Origin: Catenaria anguillulae PL171
Taxonomy: Eukaryota; Blastocladiomycota; Blastocladiomycetes; Blastocladiales; Catenariaceae
Length of the DNA stretch: 39,837 nucleotides
Reading direction: 5' to 3'
NCBI GenBank assembly: GCA_002102555.1
Contig: MCFL01000219.1
Coordinates: forward strand, 1-39,837
This document shows positions 31,220 to 39,837 of this stretch, in pieces. The notes beneath the pieces are model-generated. The model saw only the letters and a list, made by a program, of their open reading frames with translations, was not told the DNA's origin and did no database searches. How positions within the stretch are numbered: position 1 is the first letter of the stretch; every line of letters starts with the position of its first letter. Position numbers and translations under genes: made by a program.

Positions 31220-33334
31220 ATGAATCTCCAAGAAATCCCTTTCCCAACCGCCGCATCCCCTCATCATAGGCCACCCACCACCGTGCCGCTGTCGCTGCCA
31301 ACCCTCCCCATCGAACTCATCGACCCCATCCTCTCCACCACCATCGCCGCCAACTGCCACTCTGCTCGCTACGACATTGATCTGTACCAATCCAGCATCA
31401 CCACCATCCTCAACGCTCTCAGCTGCCACCACCTGCGCCAAACCAACAACGTCGCGCTCGCCAAACTCACCTGGCTCACCGACATCGACCTGCTCTGTGC
31501 GCGCGGATACCCCTTGGGTATGCTCGATTGGGTGTACTCCTTGACATGCAAGTACCCGTACCTGTACTTGCACTGGTCCGGGCGTGCGGCCGTTTCCGCC
31601 AGCGCACGTGGCGACGTCGCCGTGCTCGATTGGTTGGCTCGCGTGTTTGGTCGACAAGCCATTTACGATCCGCAGGAAAATGTGCGGCAAGCGTCGCTAC
31701 AGGGTCATGTGCACGTGCTTGAATGGTGGTCGAATGCGGTTCGTGGGCTGTGGGGCGAGCGTCTGAATCGGCACTGCCACAACTTTATGGTGTATGAAAT
31801 GGCAGGACGGGGTCAAGTTGAAGCGTTGGATTGGTGGATGGCGCGCGGCATTCACATGGAGCTGCAAATGGGCGGATTGGCTACGTGGGCGCTGAGGGCA
31901 GGGCAGCTCAGAGTGGTCAAGTGGTTGGAGCGGCGCAATTGGATCGAGTACTCGCCGCAATGTGTTGAGAAAGCGGCCCACTCTGGCGATTTGGAGACCC
32001 TGCAGTATTGCATCGACAAGGTGATGCGGGCGCCGCAGCAGCCGAGCGAGGCTTTGTTGGAGGAGGAGAATGCGGTAATGTGCGAGGACGCTTGCCCGTA
32101 TTTTGCCGCTGCTTCAAGGAATCATTTGCACGTCTTGGAATGGTTGCTGCAAGCCAAGTATCCAGTGCCCGACCATGCTGATAACTTGGACAACATTGTT
32201 GAAACTTGCTCGGCTGATACACTGAAATGGTGGCTGGATCATCTTTGTGTGGGGTTGGACATGGCCGAGGCGGTTTGGAGTGGATTGCATCTCTGCAGTG
32301 GTAACCTTGACATGATGCAGCTGCTCTTTGATCGGTATCCACAAGCAATTCTTCAGCACGCAACAAAGGAGATTGATGTCGCCCCAAGCATTGTTCGCGT
32401 GCATGATGTCGAGCACAGCCACGTCAAGAATCTGGCCGTCCTGGAATGGTGGGAAACCAACATTTTGCGCAACTGTGGGGTGCCAAGAGATGAGTGGCCC
32501 GTGCTGTTTGACAAACAATATGTGGCAGAAGCCTGCTTGACAGGCAATACTCCTGCACTTGATTGGATGTTTTCTTACGACTCGTACTACTTTGCTATCC
32601 AGATTGTTGGAGCTGACGTGGATGTCCGAGCAAGTATTCTTGAGGCAGTTGGCCAGGGCGGACACACAACTGTGGTGGAATGGTGGCTGTATCACCGACT
32701 CCCATTTGGCTCAGAGGATCTCTCCTTTGTCGTGGGTGGTGCGATCGAGTGTGGTCACTTGGACTTTCTGGAACGGCTGTGGGCCCGATTCAGCAGCATT
32801 GTGCAATTCAACTGCGGTGACAATTTGGCTCCGCTTCCCATTCAGTTTGCCCTGGATCGGGCACTTGCCCACGGTCACGGCCAAGTGCTTGAGTGGATCC
32901 TGGATACTTTGAAAACCACCTTTATGCTCGGCTACGACTGCTTCACCTATGGAACCAAACTGAACGATCCGTCGCATCATCGACCGAGCTTTCAATCCGT
33001 CTTGTGCTATTCCCACGCCGTGGCCCCGCGCAGTGTTCGATGGAACTGCAGCGTGTCGGTTTGCTTCAAGCTCATTGAATGTGGAAAGGCTCGCATTATT
33101 CAGGAATTGGTTGTTGGAGGGCATCTGCCTCGATCTGAAATAACCGATGAGGTTCTTGGGTATGCCGCCTCGGCAGGCGCAGTGCCGTTTTTGTCATGGT
33201 GGCTCCAAGACGACGAGCGCCATGACCATCGTATTCGCCGCAACCCATACCTTGTGACGCTGCTGCGCAAGAGTGCGAAAGTCACTACTAAGCAGGAGCA
33301 TGTGTTGTCATTGCCTGCGTTGCTCTTACATTAG
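31220..33334 (+). CDS. Tryptophan-rich ankyrin-like repeat protein
   Basis: A single exon encodes 704 residues. An N-terminal helical segment (LPIELIDPILSTTIAANCHS) recalls an F-box-like start. The rest is a series of about 30-40-residue helical units, each ending in a hydrophobic strip with Trp: VLDWLARVFG, VLEWWSNAVR, ALDWWMARGI, VVKWLERRNW, VLEWLLQAK, TLKWWLDHL, VLEWWETNI, ALDWMFSYD, VVEWWLYHR, VLEWILDTL and FLSWWLQDD. Such degenerate ankyrin-like repeats with L-x-W-W motifs form large families in some zoosporic fungi and in protists, as I recall. They usually bind proteins, and an F-box-like start would suggest ubiquitin ligase adaptors. No membrane or secretion signal is seen. The exact repeat number is uncertain. 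The codon use is regular and the gene looks intact. Confidence 0.8.
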   Translation: MNLQEIPFPTAASPHHRPPTTVPLSLPTLPIELIDPILSTTIAANCHSARYDIDLYQSSITTILNALSCHHLRQTNNVALAKLTWLTDIDLLCARGYPLGMLDWVYSLTCKYPYLYLHWSGRAAVSASARGDVAVLDWLARVFGRQAIYDPQENVRQASLQGHVHVLEWWSNAVRGLWGERLNRHCHNFMVYEMAGRGQVEALDWWMARGIHMELQMGGLATWALRAGQLRVVKWLERRNWIEYSPQCVEKAAHSGDLETLQYCIDKVMRAPQQPSEALLEEENAVMCEDACPYFAAASRNHLHVLEWLLQAKYPVPDHADNLDNIVETCSADTLKWWLDHLCVGLDMAEAVWSGLHLCSGNLDMMQLLFDRYPQAILQHATKEIDVAPSIVRVHDVEHSHVKNLAVLEWWETNILRNCGVPRDEWPVLFDKQYVAEACLTGNTPALDWMFSYDSYYFAIQIVGADVDVRASILEAVGQGGHTTVVEWWLYHRLPFGSEDLSFVVGGAIECGHLDFLERLWARFSSIVQFNCGDNLAPLPIQFALDRALAHGHGQVLEWILDTLKTTFMLGYDCFTYGTKLNDPSHHRPSFQSVLCYSHAVAPRSVRWNCSVSVCFKLIECGKARIIQELVVGGHLPRSEITDEVLGYAASAGAVPFLSWWLQDDERHDHRIRRNPYLVTLLRKSAKVTTKQEHVLSLPALLLH

Positions 33335-33416
33335 TTCTCATTGTGTCTTTGAATGAAAAGCTCCATTTGTCAATACGCTTTACACGGCACAACCTTGTAA
33401 ATAATAAAACCAAAAC

Positions 33417-36400
33417 TTATCGGATCGGGCGAGCAGCTCTAGGCGGCGTTCGCCTCTGGGTCGTAGCGGTAGCCGTAGCATTAGCCGAGACAGTCAACTT
33501 GATGGCCGCCAAATCCATCGATTCCATCTTCTTGACCATATCCACCAGCTTTTCATCCAGCCCTTCCATGGGCGTGACATCCCGATCCCACTTGTGCTGC
33601 AAGTCATCCACGGCATCTTTGATCACTGCATGCCACAAACGCTCTGGCGGCCGCGAATCCTTTCTCGGCACCTGTGCGCGCAACCCAACATACTTTGCTC
33701 GCTTGCGCATCGCTTCAACTTGCATGTTGCCCTCGCTGCCAACAAACTCGGCTAGGGCGTCAAAGACCAGCCGCAACACTTGGTTCGAGTATGCAAACTC
33801 GGGCGATTTCGGGTGACATGGGCGCATCACGGGCGACGTAAAGTGCAGTACGTTGGGAATGATGTCCTCGATGGTCACGGGCGACGAATGGAGGCGGTCC
33901 AGAGCAAGGTCGGTCAAAAACGGGTGGAGCGCCGAGTCGAGCACATAGTGGAGCCGGACACATTGCAAGTGAAAGGCCCAGTAGTCAAATTGGAGCAGAG
34001 ATGCTTCACGTTGGAGGGCGTCTCGGAATGTAGATAAAAGGAGAAGCGGCGCCAGTTTGCGCGATGACCGTGCTCCAGGGGATGCTTGTGCACTTGACGG
34101 CCGGTCGTCGTCACTGTCAAATACATAGTAGGGTTGGCTCGTGTGCGGGTTGATGGGAAGCGCGGACAAGGGCGATGCCACGGCCGATGCCGATGCCAAT
34201 GATGCATTGGAAGTGTACTTGTTGAGCGCTTGCAAATGCGGATGGTGGGTATGATGGCGAGTCCGTGCAAGATCCAGCAGGCCAGACTCGACACGTTGGC
34301 CATGAATGGCGAGCGTAACTTGGTACACGATTCAAACCACGGATGCAGCCACATGGACAGCGGACAAGGCTCTGGCGGCCGATGATCGTCGCCGCGGTTG
34401 GTCACCATGGTCGCATTCTGGCCGGCCTTTCTTCGGAACCGCCCTCGGCCAGTGACCATTTCGCGTGTCGCCAAGGCCATTTGTACGGCCGGCACGCCGC
34501 GAACAAGCTGTAGGGCGTTAAACGCCTCGATGCGGTTGGTCGGGATCTTACCACGGAACATGCCCTCTTTGGTGTGCATGCGCATGACAAACTCCATATC
34601 GGGCCAAATGCACTTGTTGTCGACCACATACCCCTCGCGCTTGGCCGCCTCGTACAAGTGACAGCTGTTGGGCACCGAACCCCAGTGAATCGAAGCCGAA
34701 ATTGCCCAACCTTGGTACACGTGCAAGAGTTGATACTGAAGCAACCCACACAGCCATGGGTGCGACTTGAGGAGCTTGAACTGTGCTGGCTGGCCAGCAA
34801 TTTCAGCAAACGGGTCGTCAAACACAGCTTGCTGAATGATGCCGCGCAGCTCGGTCATGCCAGCCACCAGGTTTTTATGAATGACACCATTGGAGTTGCC
34901 GTACTGGAAGCGGTCGAATGCGTCGAGCGAGGTGACGATGGATTGCGCCGTGGATTTCAAGTCGTCGAAGCCATTGCTTGCCCGGTCCCTTAGAATGTGG
35001 TGGATATCGAGAAACACTTGGGTCACAAAGGCATTGATGGGTTCGCAGAGAACACCTGTTTTGGGCCACTTGACGGTAAGCTCACCAGTTTCGAGCGTGT
35101 AGGCGTCCAAGTACGGATACGGAAGTCTGCAGCAAGTCCACGGGATGAGCGACAAAGGCACGGATCAATATGGTCGAAAAGAAAACTCTTGGGCGCTGGT
35201 TGAGGAGAAAACATACTCGTCCATGACAACCGCTCCATGGATAAAATGCGAGATGGACATGATGAGCGCCGAGTCTTCGTGGCACTTGTCGCGTGCCGAC
35301 AATTGCGAGCGATCCACGAGCGGGTCGTACGTGCCCCACTCGGCACACGTGTTGGAAAAGAATGTGGGTAGATCAAGCACGTGGCCGGGCATCTTGTTGT
35401 ACAAGCTTGCAAACTCCATGGCCAAGTGCGCCGCCCGGAGCATCAAAAAGTCGGTCAAATCTTCGTTGGCCACGTTGTACCTGACATAGCCATCGGTCGA
35501 GTACGGATGCTCCTTGCGCAACAGGCATGCTTGAATGTACACGAGCACGAGCAACGAGAAGCACGTTTGCGCATTCATGGCAGGCAGGGCGGCGTACAAG
35601 TCGTCTTGCACTTCGCGCACGAGGTCTACGGCACACGTGGTCGTCAAGCTGGCCGTGGACAAGTCGATTTTGCCATCGCGGTATTGGATCCACGTGTCCT
35701 TGACGAATTGGCGCACTTGTTGAATGTCGGCATAGTAAGAGTGAATGATGAAGATGAGGTCCACGTGGTCGTCGTCGTCTTCGGCCATGCGATACTGTTG
35801 CTGCGTCTTGCGAGCTGGGCTGGGGTCCTTGTCATCGTTGTCGTCATCGCCGTCACTGTCATCACTGCTGGTTGCGCCGGCGTTGGTGTCGTTGAGATTT
35901 GGTGCGAGGGGCGAGAATGAGTTCAAGTGGATCGGGGTTGATGGACGTTTGCGGGAGGATGTAGAGGATCGTCTGCTTGTGGCCTTGCGAGTTGAAGGAA
36001 CGAGTGGCGAGAGGATGGAAATGACCGATTCGAGGACGGAAATGAAGTGAAGATGCGAGCTATTCTGATGGTCAAGCGATGCAGGGCCAGCCGTTGCATT
36101 TCCGCCCGACGGTGCTTCCGACCCGTTTGTGAGTGAAAGAAACCAGTTGGCGCACTTGCGCCGGGCAAGCACTGCTCGAGAAGCGCAAGCAAGGATGGAC
36201 GGGGGCACGGCGATTGGTGGCTCGGCTTGGGCAATCCATTTGGCCAGGGCCATAAAGTCATCTGTTCGTAACATGGTTGTTCTTGATGCCGGTGCCTTTG
36301 TTGCTTTTACGCCATCGTCGTGCAAGTCGGTGGGTTGCTCGTGTCCGCCAAAGTTAGTGGCAGCGAATCCGGCTTTCACGGCCGTCGAGCCGAGCCACTG

Positions 36401-36466
36401 CGCGAACCGATCCGTGTCTTGCTTGTACGTCCGATACGTCTTGAATAGGTTTTCTGGGAGTTTCAT
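33417..36466 (-). CDS. DUF6604-type protein of unknown function
   Basis: The N-terminus NLFKTYRTYKQDTDRFAQWL followed by STAVKAGF is typical of fungal DUF6604 proteins, which pair a YK-DT-FxxWL motif with long helical regions. Exon 1 (36466-35217) and exon 2 (from 35126) join in phase at a GTATGT donor and CTGCAG acceptor. A Ser/Arg-rich and acidic linker lies around residues 165-240. Near 34330-34290 the protein continues in another frame, which stays open to the stop at 33417. A 119-base intron (34405-34287, gtgacc to gtcgag) would restore phase and give 946 residues. It would, however, remove 39 residues that look coding, so a frameshift or sequencing error is an equal possibility. Function is unknown; in my recollection these proteins occur in expanded families. 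Confidence 0.65.
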
Positions 36467-37203
36467 TGGATGTGTCTGCTTACTTGGCTGTCTACATGTT
36501 TTGACTCAAGCATTCACGAAATGATGATCAACCGGGACACAGCCGCGATCGGCGGTGGGACAAGTGGCGCTGGACGCACAAGGGTAAATAGCGAGTCGAT
36601 GGAAGCCATGGTTCAATGGGCACAATGAACATTTTGGCCCCCGAGGCATGCATTCCCTGCCGTCAATTTTGTTCCAACACCCTCACGTGGTGCCCTTGTC
36701 TTATCCGTTTGTCTTCTTCCCTTCCTTTGTCACTTTTCCTTTTTCTGTCTGCAACGTGAGGCATTTTCACCACCTTGCCTTTGTGGTCGCGGTTTCCATC
36801 CTCACTGCGAATGTGTATGGACTGTCTCGCGTCTTGGTGTATATTGAAGCAAAAGGTATTCAGACCACTATTTCGCCAACGAGTGCATACATCTGAGAAC
36901 CGTGATAAAGTGCTGCATAAATCGCCAAAGCCAAATGCTTGACGGCGGCAATCGACTCAGTCACATGCTTTCAATGGCCGAATTGCGCTTAATTGTAATT
37001 TGGCCACTTTGAAGGTGAATTGACGACAACCAACCACTCATTGCCGGGTTGCCAGTGTTATGTGACTCGCGCTCCTCAGCAGATTCCTGCCCTATGGCGT
37101 TCATTGGGTGAACTCGAACTTATAAGGACTGAAGGGGTAAGTGCATCTCACATGATAAATATCACACACAAATTAACCACCGACTCATGTAGCATGTAGC
37201 GCT
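36467..37203. other. Intergenic region between the DUF6604 gene and NUP85
   Basis: No supported gene. A plus-strand frame at 36648-36896 (82 codons, Phe/Val-rich) has no family match and is considered chance. The stretch is comparatively AT-rich towards 36900-37200. Confidence 0.45.
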
Positions 37204-39742
37204 TCAACGACTAGGAGTAAACGCCGAGACTTGGTTCCGATACACCACAACCAACATGAGCTGTGCCTCGACCGTGTTCCAATTCACACCAATCTGCTCG
37301 AGCTCGCGGGAAACAAGGGATTCGCTTTGGCAGTTGTTGAGCAAGCACGTAAGCACATTGAGGCCCGTTCGGGTGTAAATCTGGATCCGATTCGCTGGTC
37401 AAACAAAAATGGTGGGCGTGAGCGGAAAATGAAAAACCACTGGAACGGAAAGAAAAAAAAAAGAGAATCCAACGTACTGTACGAAAACGAAAGCAACGGC
37501 AAAGTCTCCAATAAGAGCGTCGGCACAAAGAACCAAGGCCACCTCGCCTCATTCATCAACTCGACCTGCGCCTGCGCCATGCGCCGCAACTCGTCCACGC
37601 CCTCGCCCACGCCCTGGCCATACTCGTCATAGTACTCGACATACCGCCTCACGGGCCCGACTAGCGTCTTCCCCTTTTCCTCTGCATGACCTACCACGTC
37701 AAACTGCTGCAACACCTCGACCCCTGCGACTCCCTGCACATACTCTGCGAGCGCCGCACGCACCACGCGATCCACTTGGCGCCACGCGCGCGCAATCGCA
37801 AATGCCTTGGCGGCCCACCCGCGCCGCCCGCGTCTTTCCTCCCTTCTCGCCAACTCGAGCACTGGGTTCCATGTGGCCTTCATGACCACGGGATTCTGCG
37901 CAATTTGTGGGGCCTCGAGCCACAAATCCCTTTCCTCATCGTCACCATACTTGCACCTACCCAATGCATGCACGAGCGCCACCGACACGTAATCCAACAC
38001 GTTTTTACCCACCACGTCCTCGGGCACACACCGAGCAGCCGCAAAGTACGCATTGGCGTAGGGCCCCATGCGCGGCGAATTGGCCAGCACGTTGACGTAA
38101 CTCACGAGCACCCGCTGCACGTCGCCCGGATGCATCACGTCCCTTGGGCCCGTGCGCCAAATTAGTGGCGCGAGGTGGGTTGCGAGCCACAGGTCGCCCG
38201 CGTGCACGAGCGCAGCGAGCATGCCCGAAAACGACCCGCACACGAGCAGTTGTGCCAGAAAGTCGACGTGGTCGGGGACGTGTGGGTTGCCTGGGGCGGA
38301 TTGCACAGCAATGTGTGCGAGGCGCGGCAGGTAGGTCCAAAGTTGTGCGCGCGATGTGAGCCGGGGCGTGCTAAAGATGAGCAGTGCAGAGAGCGCCGTG
38401 CGCCAGCAGGGCGCAGACGCGGGGATCACGTCGGATTGGCCGGCGAGCAGGGCGTAGATCGAGTGGAGTGGGGTCGGGTTCGGCGTGGATGGCAGCGAGG
38501 CCAGGCGCGCTGTGGATTTCGATGTGCGTGTGGACATGCCTGTGGGATCGGCTTTTTCGACCAGGTCGATGAGGTCCTGCGAAATGTGAAACCAGAATGA
38601 GTTTAAGAATCAGACTTCGTGTGAGACCAAAGGTGGCAGACACACCTTGACGGCGTCTGTGTGACGGCCATGCACGTTTGCGGTTGGCGTCCAGGTAGTG
38701 TTTTGCGGTTTGGGAATTGCAGTGTGAAAAGTAGACTAGCGTCAAACAAGTCGAGGTTTAGCAGTGTTACCACGTAGATGTGCGGCATCAAGGCGTGGAG
38801 ACGTACAAGTGAATAAACTCCCAAAACTCGGTCTCGTCGGCGATTTCCGTCGCAGGCTCGGTTTCAAGTGCTATGAGCAGATGTTGCGTGAGACATTTTG
38901 TTGATTCTTTGGAATTGAAAGGTTGACGTTGGTACGATAAACATTGACGAGCTGGCTCGCGAGCCGATATGCGAGGTCGTCGCCATCTTGCTCGTTGGTG
39001 GGCGGGGTCACAAACAATGGGTCGAGCAGGCTCCAAAGATGCGCAGCTACGTTGACCGAGACCGGGTCCTGTGAATGATTTGAGGAAAGCGTGAGTGCTT
39101 GAAGAGGAGGGCAACATGAGAACGGGCCAGCAAACCGTTGGGTGAATATCTGCCTCTGCAAACTGCGATTGCGACCGCATCAAGGATTCGATCCCGGCTT
39201 TGACTGCCTCCGCATAGTCCCAGGCAGACAGGTTGCCCGTCATGTAATCGGCGTAAGGGCCAACCGTAGCCTTGTTGATCTGAAACACAGAGTTGCAATA
39301 GGTCAGCGCAACGTATCACTGCAAGTGGTTCTGGGGGTCGTGTACACACTGAGGCAAAGTATGGCGATAGGATGAGATCGGCTGGCGGCTCGGGGAAAAT
39401 GTGAAAGACGGGCGGCGCCATCACAGGTTTGAGGGTAGATTCTTGGTTTTTGCGAATGAGGTCATGGATAGTCTGGGTCCAAAAGTCAATGAAGTGGCGG
39501 CCAAATCCACGGCGCTGAGGAGCCGTAACATCGTGGTCGTGGTCGTGGTCTTCGTCCGTGTCTGCGAGCAGATCGAGAATGGATTTTGGGTCCGCGTCCA
39601 TGTCCATATCCATGGCGGGATGATCCATCGAGTCCATTTCGGATACCGGGTTGGTGTGGACAGTCGTAGTGAAGCAAAAGGTGGTATGGACGGATTGCGG
39701 CGGATTGCCGTGGGTCATGCTCATTGCCATGGCCATGGCCAT
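37204..39742 (-). CDS. NUP85: Nuclear pore Y-complex scaffold protein Nup85
   Basis: Nup85 is a helical scaffold subunit of the outer-ring Y complex, where it binds Seh1. Seven exons are proposed: 39742-39350, 39279-39136, 39068-38936, 38870-38803, 38735-38646, 38576-37478 and 37394-37204, giving about 705 residues (human 656, yeast 744). Family support lies in the C-terminal half: GDLWLATHLAPLIW, the AYFAAARCVPEDV helix, RRYVEYYDEYGQG, and WPWFFVPTLLLETLPLLSF, which continues after the last intron with TRTGLNVLTCLLNN and NTVEAQLMLVVVYRNQV, like the end of animal Nup85. The N-terminus is Met-Ala and Asp/His-rich (MAMAMAM, EDHDHDHDV) and low complexity. The fourth and fifth exons are the least certain. 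Reading on past the last donor would give a false C-terminus. Confidence 0.8.
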
Positions 39743-39837
39743 TTATATGTTGCATCAGATCTTGCTACAAAACGATTTTCCATGGCCAAATGTTGACACA
39801 ATGATCAAATTTCCATGTCCGTTCAAGGCCGCCGATC

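Noticed and set aside
36648-36896. Small plus-strand frame rich in Phe and Val between the DUF6604 gene and NUP85
   Set aside because: No signal peptide cleavage pattern, no family match and no splice context; likely chance in a pyrimidine-rich region.
37284-37477. C-terminal extension of Nup85 obtained by reading on past the last donor
   Set aside because: It contains a Phe-rich intron sequence; splicing at 37477/37395 gives a conserved-looking end instead.
1-39837. tRNA, rRNA genes or a CRISPR array
   Set aside because: Stretches resembling a tRNA B box (for example near 10948 and 33785) lie inside protein genes and lack the rest of a cloverleaf; no regularly spaced repeats were seen.

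Overview
The window looks like nuclear DNA of an early-diverging fungus. The genes are compact, with many introns of about 40 to 190 bases (donors such as GTACGT and GTATGT, acceptors TAG or CAG, some CTAAC branch sites). Fungal-type housekeeping proteins sit beside secreted degradative enzymes. The mixture of a tryptophan-rich ankyrin-like protein, a DUF6604 protein, a proteinase K-like protease, an S1/P1 nuclease and GC-rich coding sequence suggests Blastocladiomycota (a Catenaria-like species). That placement is an inference from style and memory, not a search.

Left part (1-8.7 kb): an Erv14/cornichon cargo receptor (+), a short coiled-coil/IQ-like protein (-), a stand-alone SRA1-domain protein (+), Rab GDP-dissociation inhibitor (+) and a secreted proteinase K-type subtilase (-). 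Between GDI and the protease, 1.7 kb holds no secure gene, only a possible zinc-finger-like remnant.

Middle (8.7-28.2 kb): after about 1.9 kb without a recognisable gene come the Arp2/3 subunit ARPC4 (-), an unexplained coding-like segment, an SNF5/SMARCB1-type chromatin remodelling subunit ending in a GATA finger (+), the spliceosomal zinc-finger protein Snu23/ZMAT2 (-), a fragmentary coding-like stretch near 17 kb, a secreted S1/P1 nuclease with a large insertion (+), a protein with an odd split C2H2-like finger (+), a cytochrome P450 (+), a small secreted ricin-B-type lectin (+) and ribosomal protein uL14/L23 (+) with an unusually long first intron.

Right part (28.2-39.8 kb): decayed DNA transposon material in which an hAT (DUF659-like) transposase runs straight into a MULE-type transposase (-), a single-exon tryptophan-rich ankyrin-like protein (+), a DUF6604 protein (-) with an unexplained change of frame, and the nuclear pore scaffold protein Nup85 (-), whose identity shows only when its exons are put together.

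The genes do not form a pathway or cluster. ERV14, GDI and ARPC4 serve membrane traffic and actin; SNF5, Snu23, uL14 and Nup85 serve chromatin, splicing, translation and nuclear transport; the protease, nuclease and lectin form a secreted set suited to a saprobe or parasite. All gene models come from reading frames and splice signals by eye; no alignment or transcript data were available.
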